Shown: positions 53,657 through 62,292 of the stretch, in pieces | How positions within the stretch are numbered: position 1 is the stretch's first letter | How the letters are laid out: each line of letters begins with the position of its first letter | Origin: CAZVWV01 sp964631745 | Lineage (GTDB): Bacteria > Bdellovibrionota_C > UBA2361 > JBGSMV01 | Assembly (NCBI GenBank): GCA_964631745.1 | Contig: CAZVWV010000001.1 | Location: forward strand, 1-64,000 | Direction: 5' to 3' | DNA: 64,000 nt | The notes under the pieces: model-generated | The model's database searches: none | Told to the model about the DNA's origin: nothing | Seen by the model: the letters and a program-made list of their open reading frames with translations, nothing else | Translations under genes and position numbers: made by a program

Positions 53657-55297
53657 ATGAGCATTAATTACTCTTCAAAGATTTTAAACAATGCCGTGCG
53701 TTCGCTCAGTGCGCAGCAAGCCGTTATCGCCAGCATCGGCAATAATATCGCTAACGTAAATACTCCTGGTTACGTTCGTAGAGTGGCTCAACTTGAGACT
53801 GCTACCCAGGGCGGCAATGTTGGCATTCAGGTCGGTAACGGTGTCACGCTTGCCGGTGTTACTCGCCAAGTGGATGACTATCTGGCCCAGATTATGCGCG
53901 GCGCCTCTTCGGATAAAAATAACTACGGCATAGTCAATGACTTTATGGCGAGAGTCGACGGACTCTTTGATCTGAGCGGCAATAAAGAAACTATCGGATC
54001 AAATATCACTGCCTTTTTTCAGGCTGTTAACAATCTGTCGGTCGATCCCTCTAGTATAGAGCTTCGGCGGGATTTTATTGAGCGCGCCAGCGATTTAACT
54101 TCATCCATCAGAAATACCTTTAACAGCTTGGCAGACCTACAGCATGAAGCCGATGATCGCATTCGCACTGAAGTCGAAGCGGTCAACTCCATAACTACAC
54201 AGCTTGCCAGCCTAAACACGGACATCGCTCGGGTTGAAGCCGCGGGCGGCACGGCAGCGGACCAGCGAGATCAACGCGACGTTTTGTTGCAAAGCCTCTC
54301 TGAGAAGGTAAGCTTTACCACGATCGATAATAGCGATGGAACCAAATCAGTTTTTCTATCGAATGGGTTTGCCTTAGTAAACGGCACGCACGCGCGCGAA
54401 TTGGAGACAACAACTTCGCCCAGTTTCGTATCGGGACCGATGCCACCCTCTCTTTGGGGCGGAATTTTAAGCCATATCGTCTATGATTATGCGGGCGATA
54501 GTGGTAATTCCCATCTCGACTTAACGCAGGTCTTTAAGGCTGGGTCCGGGACAGTTGGAGGTCTGTTGAGTTTACGGGGCTATAACGATCCCACTAACAC
54601 CAGCCCGTTTCAGGCGGATGGCACTATTACAGAGATTGCCTCGCGCATTGAATCTATGACCCGCACGCTTCTGACATCAGTAAACTTTACATACCTTGGG
54701 CCCGACCGTGATAGCGGTACCGTTGGGCATCAAGCTTCCTCAGGAGATCTAGATGGTAACAACCCTTCTGTGTTCGGTCTTTTTGATTTCACTTACTCAG
54801 GCCTTAAGGATGCGGACGGTGACGGCATCCCGGAAACCAGCGACCTCACGGCTTCCGGCATCGCCTCGTTCTCCAGTATCTTGGGCTTATCGATAACCGA
54901 TCCGAGGGATGTAGCCGCTGCGCGTGATGCGAGCTCGGGCCCACCGGCTCTGGCTGTGTACGCCCCCGGGGATGGCCGCAACATGTTGGCGCTAGCGGGA
55001 CTGCAAACATCAAATTATACCTTTACCCAGGGCGCCTTTTCTTTAAACACGACCTTCGACGGTCTTTATAACGATACTATAACGTTTGCCGGAAACGCTA
55101 AGTCCCGTGCGACACTGAACGCCTCTGTGGCGGCTGACAGCTTTACCGTTGCTGCAAATCAGTACGACGAAGTCACGGCTGTGAATCTTGATGAGGAATT
55201 TACAAGTCTGATAAAATTCCAGAAAGCCTTTGAAGCATCTGCGAAGATGATTCAAAAAGCTGGGGATCTTTTAGAAACTGTGGTAAATTTAATATGA
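53657..55297 (+). CDS. flgK: Flagellar hook-filament junction protein FlgK (HAP1)
   Basis: 546 residues. N-terminal rod/hook motif IASIGNNIANVNTPGYVRR and the C-terminal VNLDEEFTSLIKFQKAFEAS with MIQKAGDLLETVVN. The middle is variable as usual. Its stop overlaps flgL by four bases. Chaperone flgN is just upstream. Confidence 0.96.
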   Translation: MSINYSSKILNNAVRSLSAQQAVIASIGNNIANVNTPGYVRRVAQLETATQGGNVGIQVGNGVTLAGVTRQVDDYLAQIMRGASSDKNNYGIVNDFMARVDGLFDLSGNKETIGSNITAFFQAVNNLSVDPSSIELRRDFIERASDLTSSIRNTFNSLADLQHEADDRIRTEVEAVNSITTQLASLNTDIARVEAAGGTAADQRDQRDVLLQSLSEKVSFTTIDNSDGTKSVFLSNGFALVNGTHARELETTTSPSFVSGPMPPSLWGGILSHIVYDYAGDSGNSHLDLTQVFKAGSGTVGGLLSLRGYNDPTNTSPFQADGTITEIASRIESMTRTLLTSVNFTYLGPDRDSGTVGHQASSGDLDGNNPSVFGLFDFTYSGLKDADGDGIPETSDLTASGIASFSSILGLSITDPRDVAAARDASSGPPALAVYAPGDGRNMLALAGLQTSNYTFTQGAFSLNTTFDGLYNDTITFAGNAKSRATLNASVAADSFTVAANQYDEVTAVNLDEEFTSLIKFQKAFEASAKMIQKAGDLLETVVNLI

Positions 55298-56280
55298 CAC
55301 GCATTACAGAGAGTCAGATGGCGCGCGGATTGATCGGGGCGATCTTGGCCAACCGCGAAAACCTGAACAAATACTCTAATGAAGTATCCACCGGGCTGAA
55401 GGTGCACACCCCCGGGGACACTAATGTGGCAGGAATAGTTTCTAAATACAAAGAGGCGCTAGCCTCGATCAAAGGATATCGTGACCGTATTAGCAACGTG
55501 CGTGGCATGTTGGATTTCCAAGAGAGCATAGTGAGCCAGTCCGACGAGGTGCTAGTGCGCGCCAAGGAGATCGCCGCCCAAGCCGCCAACGAAACCTTGG
55601 GCAGCGAGGAGCGCTTTCAGATGTCGAGCGAAATTTGGGCCCTAAGAGACCAGCTTGTGAGTTTAGCCAACTCGAAATATCAAGGGAAATATATTTATGG
55701 CGGCGCCGACGATGACGATCCGCCCTTTGACGGACAAACTTACAGCGTGCCATCCTCCGGTTCCGCCTCTATCCGCTATACTTTCGATAGCGAGACCGGC
55801 ACATCGCAGACCCGCACGGTGAATGTAACTGACTCTGTAAGCGTAACCGTGAATACTCCCGGTAGTACTGTGTTTAATAACGCCATCTTCGCGCTTGAAC
55901 GGTTAGGGCGCTCGATGAGTGGCTACAAAACTTTGCCGGCTTCCGGCCAACCCGATGGGACCGGCGGCGCGTATACATTCCCGAGCGAATACACTACCCA
56001 AACTCAAGATATAAAGTCGGCCATGGCGTTGCTCGATACGGCTAGAGGTACGGATCTCACCCCCGAAAGAGTTAGCGTTGGAGCTCGCTTGAGAAGGTTG
56101 GATGGTGCTGCCTCGTTGCTTGACCTAAGTGAAGCTAATTCGCAGTCTGTGCTGAGTAGTCTTCAGGATGCGGATTCGGCGGTTTCTATTTCTAATCTGA
56201 CCCAGGCCCAGAACGCTTTACAGGCCTCGCTGCAAGTGACTTCCCGAGTACTAAATCTAAACATTTTGCAGTACATCTAG
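55294..56280 (+). CDS. flgL: Flagellar hook-filament junction protein FlgL (HAP3)
   Basis: 328 residues. Flagellin-like N-terminus (MTRITESQMARGLI, NKYSNEVSTGLKVHTPGDTN), then AKEIAAQAANETLGSEERFQ and the C-terminal helix NLTQAQNALQASLQVTSRVL. ATGA overlap with flgK. No flagellin gene is in the window. Confidence 0.94.
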   Translation: MTRITESQMARGLIGAILANRENLNKYSNEVSTGLKVHTPGDTNVAGIVSKYKEALASIKGYRDRISNVRGMLDFQESIVSQSDEVLVRAKEIAAQAANETLGSEERFQMSSEIWALRDQLVSLANSKYQGKYIYGGADDDDPPFDGQTYSVPSSGSASIRYTFDSETGTSQTRTVNVTDSVSVTVNTPGSTVFNNAIFALERLGRSMSGYKTLPASGQPDGTGGAYTFPSEYTTQTQDIKSAMALLDTARGTDLTPERVSVGARLRRLDGAASLLDLSEANSQSVLSSLQDADSAVSISNLTQAQNALQASLQVTSRVLNLNILQYI

Positions 56281-56414
56281 CGATATTTTCCGAGCAATTT
56301 TACCTCTTTACATCATCATATACGTAGTGCCAGTCTATCCACTGGTTCGAATATACCCCGCATCTTTACGGTTACGGGGTTTGTAAATTTAGTTATGCCA
56401 GGGACGGCGGCCCG

Positions 56415-56762
56415 ATGCTGATATTGACAAGAAAGCCAGGCGAGAGCCTGTATATCGGAGATAGCGTAAAGATCACCATCGTGGAGATTAAGGGCCACCA
56501 GATTAGGGTTGGCATCGAAGCTCCACAGGAGATGCGTATCTACCGAGAGGAGATTTACTTGCAGATCTTGGAAGAGAACAAAACGGCGGCTCAGTCTAGT
56601 GACGTCTCCGATGCTGCGCTTGAGGGGCTTAGTGTTAGTTGGGCTGGCGATTCAGGTGATGGCACCAAAAAGAAACCTGGAGTTGCGGCGCTTGGTAACG
56701 CCAGAGCGCATCTCAGCTCTCCCGAAATTGTACTGCGCAAGAAAAAGGGTAGGGACAAGTGA
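56415..56762 (+). CDS. csrA: CsrA-type translational regulator with long C-terminal extension
   Basis: The first 50 residues are a complete CsrA: MLILTRKPGESLYIGD, VKITIVEIKGHQIRVGIEAP, and the RNA-binding REEIY. A normal CsrA ends at 60-75 residues; this one has 115, with a Ser/Gly/Asp-rich stretch and a basic C-terminus (IVLRKKKGRDK). Overlaps fliW by four bases (GTGA). FliW binds CsrA and blocks its repression of flagellin mRNA in other bacteria. Confidence 0.93.
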   Translation: MLILTRKPGESLYIGDSVKITIVEIKGHQIRVGIEAPQEMRIYREEIYLQILEENKTAAQSSDVSDAALEGLSVSWAGDSGDGTKKKPGVAALGNARAHLSSPEIVLRKKKGRDK

Positions 56763-57280
56763 GTCAAGATAAACCTACCGACCAGGAGTTAATTACTTTT
56801 CAGAGCGCCCGCTTCGGAGAGTTGTCTGTCGCTAAAGATAGCGTAATTGAATTTCCATCGGGGCTAATCGGATTTCCACGCGCCAAGCGCTATGTCATGC
56901 TTGATTATAAACCGCCTTTCTCATGGTTACACTCGATCGACGATGCCGGATTGGCCTTTGTGGTAATTGACGGTGGCGCTTTGGCGGCGCATTTTGAGAT
57001 CCGCGCACCTTACGGCGATCGCGATATAGATCTTAAAGACGACGATGAATATGCCGTCCTGGTGGTAGTAACCGTAAGACCAGACGCGCGCATGACAACT
57101 GCCAATCTCAAAGCTCCCTTGTTTGTGAATATTCGCAACAGAAAGGGCGTGCAGGTTATCTTCGATAATCCCAACCTCTCCACGCGCTACGCGCTCTGGG
57201 AACAGAGCGATGAAAAAGCCGAAGGGGGCACGGGTGAGAGTAAAGAAGCCACTCAAGAAGCTAACAAAGAAAAGAAGTAG
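56759..57280 (+). CDS. fliW: Flagellar assembly factor FliW
   Basis: 173 residues; GTG start overlapping the csrA stop. Core features FPSGLIGFPRAKRYVMLDYK, PFSWLHSIDDAGLAFVVIDG and VVVTVRPDARMTTANLKAPL with INxxxRKGVQVI-type end (VNIRNRKGVQVI). Antagonist of CsrA. An extra Glu/Lys-rich tail of about 25 residues ends the protein. Confidence 0.95.
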   Translation: MSQDKPTDQELITFQSARFGELSVAKDSVIEFPSGLIGFPRAKRYVMLDYKPPFSWLHSIDDAGLAFVVIDGGALAAHFEIRAPYGDRDIDLKDDDEYAVLVVVTVRPDARMTTANLKAPLFVNIRNRKGVQVIFDNPNLSTRYALWEQSDEKAEGGTGESKEATQEANKEKK

Positions 57281-57287
57281 CCATCAA

Positions 57288-58196
57288 CTAATCGTAAACG
57301 TGCCGTTCCTTACTGAACTGCTCCTGAGTCTCATTGATGATAGCTTCTATGTCGGTCTGTGCCGTGTCCGCGTTGAAACCCAAGTGTTTTGCCAACGTCA
57401 CGATCGCTCCGATATCGCTGACGTAACCTTCGGGGCTTCCAATTCCGGCGGCATGCGAAACTAGATCGGAAATTTGCACTATGGCCGTCTTTTCTTCCAA
57501 ATCAGACTCCGGCGCGCCAGTCTCGATTGTGTCTCGATAGTGCAAGATTATCTGACAAGTTTCAGGTGAGAAATTCCATTTCTTGGCTACCAGCGCTCCG
57601 ATTAAAGGATGCGCGAAACCAAAAATCGCCTGTTCCGAACTTGCATAATCTGAATGCTCGTCGCGAATCTTTTCAAGCACTTTTTTGTAATCTTTCGAAG
57701 TTTCGCTCTGTGCCAGGAGCACTATTTGTCCCAAGCTATGCAAAAGCCCCAAGAGGAAGATCTCTTCCACGTAGCGCTTACGAAGCCGTTTGGTAATCAG
57801 AGAAGCGCACATAGCGGTACACATCGAATTTTCCCAGATCAATTTTTCAAGTTGCCCGAAGCTCTTATTAATCTGACGCAGGGTGGCCGCAACTATAATA
57901 CCTTTTAGTGCTTTGAAGCCGATGATCATAATGGCTTGGTTAAGCGTAGTGATCTCGCGCTGTCTTGAAAACATGGCGGAGTTTGCGATCTTTAAGACGC
58001 GCGCCGCAAGCGCTGTATCACTTTGTAGCACGTCTGTGAGCTCTTGAGCCGTGGTATCGGGGTTTTCCACCATACTGATAGCGCGTGAAGCCACATGCGG
58101 CATAGGCGGCAAATCGCCGACCCATGCGACAATCTCACGCCAGTCCTTGCCCGGCGCCAAACGTCCATCAAATTCACCCGGAGCGTTCCCTGCCAT
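57288..58196 (-). CDS. HDOD-domain protein
   Basis: 302 residues. HDOD domain at about 25-230: LPPMPHVASRAISMVENPDT, VLQSDTALAARVLKIANSAM, FLLGLLHSLGQIVLL (degenerate HD) and FGFAHPLIGALVAKKW. Such proteins take part in regulatory networks for motility and stress. It has a GAGGACAG site before its ATG. It ends seven bases after fliW in the opposite direction, without a terminator. Partner unknown. Confidence 0.85.
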   Translation of the reverse strand: MAGNAPGEFDGRLAPGKDWREIVAWVGDLPPMPHVASRAISMVENPDTTAQELTDVLQSDTALAARVLKIANSAMFSRQREITTLNQAIMIIGFKALKGIIVAATLRQINKSFGQLEKLIWENSMCTAMCASLITKRLRKRYVEEIFLLGLLHSLGQIVLLAQSETSKDYKKVLEKIRDEHSDYASSEQAIFGFAHPLIGALVAKKWNFSPETCQIILHYRDTIETGAPESDLEEKTAIVQISDLVSHAAGIGSPEGYVSDIGAIVTLAKHLGFNADTAQTDIEAIINETQEQFSKERHVYD

Positions 58197-58459
58197 ATAC
58201 CTGTCCTCTAGATATCCATCCCCATGCAGTATCGGAATATATAGTTATTTATATTAGTACTAAGCGGTCCGAAACAGTGGAAAAGTGTGGCACAACGTTT
58301 TGGAATCAGCACAGGTTGTTAACTAGCCCAGGCTTACATAAAAATCGCCAAATTTTACTGTTTAGCTCCCTAAGTACCGTGTCGATACAGTCATATAAGC
58401 TAGGGAGAGAGTGATAAACTCTTTGTATTAAATTTTCTCTGGTGGGAGGAGATAAAATA

Positions 58460-58771
58460 ATGGATGAGTATTCAACTGAAATAGTTGGTAATAAGGGCGT
58501 AATAAAAGTCAGCGGGGATCTTGATTCCGAGGCATCGGGAGAAGCTCTGCGCCAGGCCTTCAACAGATTGTACGATCAGGGAAAGCGCACAATCGTTTTA
58601 GATCTTGGCGGCGTTCAGATCATTAACAGTTACGGCATTGGAAAGGTTTTGATGTGCTATAAGCGCTTAAAATCCGACAATGGCGTGTTAATGGTTAAAC
58701 CGCTCACGGGCTTCGTAAAAGAGACTTTTGAGTTTCTAATGCTCGATAAGCTTCTACCGATTGACCAATAG
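58460..58771 (+). CDS. STAS-domain anti-sigma factor antagonist-like protein
   Basis: 103 residues from the ATG at 58460 (GGAGGAG before it); a GTG at 58442 would read through the ribosome site. STAS pattern: VIKVSGDLDSEASGEALRQA and TIVLDLGGVQIINSYGIGKV, where Ser in INSYG is the expected phosphorylation site. SpoIIAA/RsbV-like. Next to a gene that fuses a receiver-like domain to an RsbW-like ATPase, so a partner-switching module is plausible. Confidence 0.85.
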   Translation: MDEYSTEIVGNKGVIKVSGDLDSEASGEALRQAFNRLYDQGKRTIVLDLGGVQIINSYGIGKVLMCYKRLKSDNGVLMVKPLTGFVKETFEFLMLDKLLPIDQ

Positions 58772-58823
58772 CGCTTAACGCCATTGGGTGGGGGAGGAGT
58801 GGGAAACGCTTTTCTACCTTCAC

Positions 58824-59765
58824 ATGAATATTGATACGTCACCACCAAATGTTTTGCTTGCCGACCAAGACGCGAAAGTGCGCTCTACCCTGGAGAGCTT
58901 CTTTCGGCAGGTTGGTTGGAGCTATGAGATAGTGGAGAATGCCCGCTTGGGCCTGGCTGCTCTTGAGAAGCGCTCTTTCGATATTGTCATAGCTGAATTT
59001 GAAATGCCTGCAATCGAAGGTAGCGGGTTCATTCACGCCTTAAGGGATAAGAACCCTGATCAAACCCTGTTGGCGCTCACTTCCGAGTGCTCGGCAGAAA
59101 GGGCGATCGAGTGTTTGCGGCATGGCGTTGTAGATATTATCACCAAGCCGGTCGATCTAATCACACTTGAAGCCACGGTACTTAAATCCTGTAACTCACG
59201 CCGTGACGACGAACTTGGTTCGCAACAGTTTAAGAATGCGCTATCGGAATTTACTAGTTATGTGTTCCAGACCGGCGAGTTGGCCGGACACAAGTTGCCA
59301 CTTGTGATCGCAGAGAAGCTGTACCGAGCGGCTCGTATAACCCTTTCCCTAAAATTGAAACTACAGCTAACTTTCGATGAAGCCATCACCAATAGCTTAG
59401 ATCATGGCAATCTGGAACTAAATTCAGCCTGGCGCGAAGAGATCGACAAGAGCGGTATCGACCGATATGCGGTCGTAAAGAAGGCACGTTTGAGTGACCC
59501 ACACTTTTCAAGTAGGAAGCTTTTCGTAGATGTGCATTATACGGGCTCCCAACTAAAAATTTCTCTGCGTGATGAGGGCCGAGGCTTTAAACCGCCGCCC
59601 GCCAAACTTCGCCGGCCCAATCCACAAAACCCGAACGCATCCGAGCTCTACTGCTATGGCCGAGGGTTATCGATCATGCACTCGGTCATGGACGACGTGT
59701 TTTATAGCGAAGATGGCCGACAACTGACCCTAGTAAAGAACCTGGGAGAAAAAGCGTGGGATTGA
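58824..59765 (+). CDS. Pseudo-receiver / RsbW-like ATPase fusion
   Basis: 313 residues from the ATG at 58824 (58788 GTG is possible). Residues 9-125 resemble a response-regulator receiver: acidic pair ADQD (13-16), Thr86, Lys108-Pro; but the acceptor site reads VIAEFEMP, so Glu58 stands where Asp is expected. Residues 150-310 form a GHKL ATPase: N-box DEAITNSLDHGNLE (Glu186, Asn190, Asn195), DEGRGF (250-255) and YGRGLSIMHSVMD. A kinase of the STAS neighbour is the likely role, with the Glu possibly making the switch constitutive or phosphorylation-independent. Overlaps the zinc-ribbon gene by ten bases. Confidence 0.78.
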   Translation: MNIDTSPPNVLLADQDAKVRSTLESFFRQVGWSYEIVENARLGLAALEKRSFDIVIAEFEMPAIEGSGFIHALRDKNPDQTLLALTSECSAERAIECLRHGVVDIITKPVDLITLEATVLKSCNSRRDDELGSQQFKNALSEFTSYVFQTGELAGHKLPLVIAEKLYRAARITLSLKLKLQLTFDEAITNSLDHGNLELNSAWREEIDKSGIDRYAVVKKARLSDPHFSSRKLFVDVHYTGSQLKISLRDEGRGFKPPPAKLRRPNPQNPNASELYCYGRGLSIMHSVMDDVFYSEDGRQLTLVKNLGEKAWD

Positions 59766-60091
59766 AGTTTAGATTGCGTGGTTTAGCAGAAACCTTTGTG
59801 GATGAGATTCAATGCCCGGGTTGTGGTTCGCAAGGCAATGATGATCAGCACTTTGCCACGGACAACACTAAGGTGACCCCAGAGGGCATTATAGTAGTAG
59901 CGCAATGCAAAAATTGCGGCGAGATCTTCGTTCCAATTAGCCAACGGCTCGGAATTTTAAATCCTGACGGTTTGAGACAGGCAGTTGAAAAAGACTGCGT
60001 AGAAACCGGGGAACCCATCTCAAAAAACTTCCATGCAGTAAAACTTAATGCAGAGAAACTAAACGCAGCTAGGAAAGGGGAGCTACACTAG
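59756..60091 (+). CDS. Zinc-ribbon-like small protein
   Basis: 111 residues, GTG start inside the end of the previous gene. Two CxxC pairs, CPGCG (about 20-24) and CKNCG (about 51-55), suggest a zinc ribbon, then a helical C-terminal tail. Function unknown; the overlap suggests coupling to the ATPase gene. The stop TAG overlaps that of rpmB (CTAG at 60088-60091). Confidence 0.65.
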   Translation: MGLKFRLRGLAETFVDEIQCPGCGSQGNDDQHFATDNTKVTPEGIIVVAQCKNCGEIFVPISQRLGILNPDGLRQAVEKDCVETGEPISKNFHAVKLNAEKLNAARKGELH

Positions 60092-60330
60092 CTGATAACG
60101 TCAGCGAGTTTTAAACCTTCTTTCTTAAGCGCATCTTGCAACCCCAATTTGTCGATGGTGCGGATAGCGCGCGTAGTGAGCTTGAGCCGTACAGACTTAT
60201 TGAGCTCGGGAATAAAATACTTACGAACTTGAAGATTTACGCCAAATTGATGTTTAGTCTTGTTGTTGGCATGGCTCACCCGATGACCATATTGTTTCTG
60301 ACGTTTTGTAAGCGCGCACTGACGAGCCAT
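60088..60330 (-). CDS. rpmB: 50S ribosomal protein L28
   Basis: 80 residues. NxRQK pattern QCALTKRQKQYGHRVSHANN, NLQVRKYFIPELNKSVRLKL and LTTRAIRTIDKLGLQDALKK match L28. AGGGG precedes the ATG. Not next to rpmG here. A GCTA-containing motif near 60417-60428 may be part of its promoter. Confidence 0.95.
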   Translation of the reverse strand: MARQCALTKRQKQYGHRVSHANNKTKHQFGVNLQVRKYFIPELNKSVRLKLTTRAIRTIDKLGLQDALKKEGLKLADVIS

Positions 60331-60439
60331 AAATGTACCCCTAATATCGTAACAAAGTCCGGTGTTTATCTCTTATTTTGCAAAAAAAAGCAAGAGCCAG
60401 GCCTGGCACTGAAAAACCTTAGCTAGAAACGTCAGTGTT

Positions 60440-60858
60440 AAGAAATCCCGGGCGAAATGCAAACGCGGCGCAGAGTAGGGATATTATGGAGCGCCGGCGA
60501 CTCGTCGGCCGATGCCACGTAGCGGCACAAATTCTTAGGCCGATAGGCAGCACCAGGTGCGAGCAAGCTAAGTCGACGTCACTACCATGCGTGTCCGGCA
60601 GAAAGGTGGCGGTGACGTAGCTGCTCAAAAACCCCGGGCAAATTACAAACGCGGCGCAGAGTAGGAATATTATGGAGCGCCGACGACTCGTCGGCCGATG
60701 CCACGTAGCGGCACAAATTCTTAGGCCGATAGGCAGCACAGCCGGTGCGAGCAGGTGGTGGCTACGCCCTAAACGATAATGCCACTATAACCACCGGCCG
60801 ATGAGTCGTCGTCGCTACTTAATATCCCCGCTTCGCCCGGGGTTTTTGAGCAAATACC
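60440..60858 (+). repeat. Long dispersed multi-hairpin repeat (family B), tandem cluster
   Basis: Two direct copies (about 60446-60566 and 60632-60753) and one inverted partial copy (about 60797-60858). Each direct copy has CGGGC, CAAACGCGGCGCAGAGTAG, ATATTATGGAGCGCCG, the palindrome CGACGACTCGTCGG, TGCCACGTAGCGGCA and AGGCCGATAGGCAGCACC. The inverted one ends with TTTTTGAGCAAAT before gspK. This nearly fills the gap between rpmB and gspK. Confidence 0.8.
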
Positions 60859-61907
60859 TAGAAAAGTTCTAAACTGCTGATCTCAGGCAGCGCATCCCCA
60901 GAACCGACCCCGGGCTGTTTGAAAACGACAGCCCGCAAGTAGTAAAGCACCTGGCCGCCGTAATCGACCTTGGCGATAACGCGAAAGCGGGAGCTCTCGA
61001 CCGTGATCATGCTAAAAATCTCATTATATATGGTGGCCCCGAAGATATCTTGCAATCTTGCCTGGTAATTCCCCTTGCGATTGAAGGGCTCTTTGGTGCG
61101 CTCCTCGACTAAACGCTCGATCATCAGATCGTCAATGTTTTGATTTAGCGCTTGAACCAGCTCAGAGCGCGCTGTGTTGATATTAATCTTGTAGCTCCCC
61201 TGATCCGTCACATATGGCATCAACTTTTCCAGCCGCTTTGCGGTAAAACCGGGCAAACTTCGAAGCTCGTTCTTGTTCTTCATCTCGGAGTTTGCAAAGA
61301 CATTTTCTTTGAGCTCGCTCTCAAGGCCGCGCGCGTAACTGGTGGCCGTGAAAGAGTCCTTATCGGCGTCTTGATAGTCGATTAAAATCCCCACCAGATC
61401 TTCAGACTTAAAGGCCCGACCTTTAAACTGGCCGAACTGGTCGGCTTCATCATCGTCATCAAAGCCTAGCTTTACAAATAATCGGTACAGTACCGGTCCC
61501 CAGCGCTGAACGTTGGAGCTTACGTTGAATTGGCTGACGCGGATCATCGAATCTTCGGGCCTGATTTCAAGCTCGATTCTGGTATTGGGCTCGGATACTC
61601 CCACCAATTCCAAAGGCAGCGGCGCGCCGTTTTTAAAAGGCAGCCACATCTCTTGCGGGGCGCCGTCCGGTCCCGGCAGCTCAGACACGATCATCTTGCG
61701 CGCAAAATTCAAAACCGACTTTAAAAGGTATTCCGCTTGCACGGCGCGTACGTAGCGCGCATTCAATCTGGCGCCCAGCGTGGTCGAGTAAGTTAGGTTA
61801 ATTACCAAAACGCTAGCGAGCGCGATGATAAAGATCACCAAGAGCAGCGCCAAGCCGCGATCGGTTTGGGTTGTGGTCTTAATGGTAGTGGAGCGATCTA
61901 AATGCAT
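60858..61907 (-). CDS. gspK: Type II secretion minor pseudopilin GspK
   Basis: 349 residues. N-terminal prepilin-like helix (LALLLVIFIIALASVLVINL) after a short basic leader, without Glu5 as in GspK; body with AYYLV-type helix LLKSVLNFARKMIV, SEDLVGILIDYQDADKDSFT and LRSLPGFTAKRLEKLMPYVT plus KININTARSELVQALN, all typical for GspK. Other gsp genes are not in the window. A hairpin ends directly at its start codon (61908-61936). Confidence 0.9.
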   Translation of the reverse strand: MHLDRSTTIKTTTQTDRGLALLLVIFIIALASVLVINLTYSTTLGARLNARYVRAVQAEYLLKSVLNFARKMIVSELPGPDGAPQEMWLPFKNGAPLPLELVGVSEPNTRIELEIRPEDSMIRVSQFNVSSNVQRWGPVLYRLFVKLGFDDDDEADQFGQFKGRAFKSEDLVGILIDYQDADKDSFTATSYARGLESELKENVFANSEMKNKNELRSLPGFTAKRLEKLMPYVTDQGSYKININTARSELVQALNQNIDDLMIERLVEERTKEPFNRKGNYQARLQDIFGATIYNEIFSMITVESSRFRVIAKVDYGGQVLYYLRAVVFKQPGVGSGDALPEISSLELF

Positions 61908-61936
61908 GCCTGGACTCGATCATATCGAGTCCAGGC
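61908..61936 (-). promoter_or_regulatory. Perfect 13-bp hairpin touching the gspK start codon
   Basis: GCCTGGACTCGAT/ATCGAGTCCAGGC with loop CAT (ATG on the minus strand), ending one base before the gspK ATG. No T-run follows, so it is not a simple terminator. In gspK mRNA it would hide the ribosome site. It could end the upstream small gene or control gspK. Confidence 0.6.
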
Positions 61937-61959
61937 CTCAGGCGAAAGTGGCAAGTGCT

Positions 61960-62292
61960 TCAGCAGAAGTTGACTTTGTCAGTAATAGCGGTGTCGCTAT
62001 TAACCGAGAGCGAAGTCAAGATAGCGCGCGCGTCGTCACGAATCATGGCCGAGAGACCGTTAATAATCGTAACAATGCGGGCAACCTCATCCCAATTTCC
62101 GGAATTAATATGGGTGCAAAGCGAATGGGCCAAGTTCTTCTGTTTGGCTAAAATGCCATCATAAGAGTTCAATCTAGTGATTATCTCTTCAGGCACAGAA
62201 GGCTTAGTGGCTAAAGTACTCTTGGCGGAAACGATAGCTTTCTCAAGATCAGTGAAAGAATTAAACAAACGTTCAATGATGTTATTAGACAT
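61960..62292 (-). CDS. Small unknown protein (110 aa)
   Basis: Not recognised. All helical, no membrane segment, Cys at the C-terminus (KVNFC). GAGG lies 7 bases before the ATG. It contains SSYDGILAKQKNLA-type and NSGNWDEVARIVTIINGLSA segments. Upstream of gspK on the same strand; a link is unknown. It might be a flagellar-type or secretion chaperone by its fold, without proof. Confidence 0.5.
   Translation of the reverse strand: MSNNIIERLFNSFTDLEKAIVSAKSTLATKPSVPEEIITRLNSYDGILAKQKNLAHSLCTHINSGNWDEVARIVTIINGLSAMIRDDARAILTSLSVNSDTAITDKVNFC

Noticed and set aside
56330..56400. GGTTCGAAT followed by a small stem, as in a tRNA
   Set aside because: No cloverleaf arms or acceptor stem can be formed; not a tRNA.
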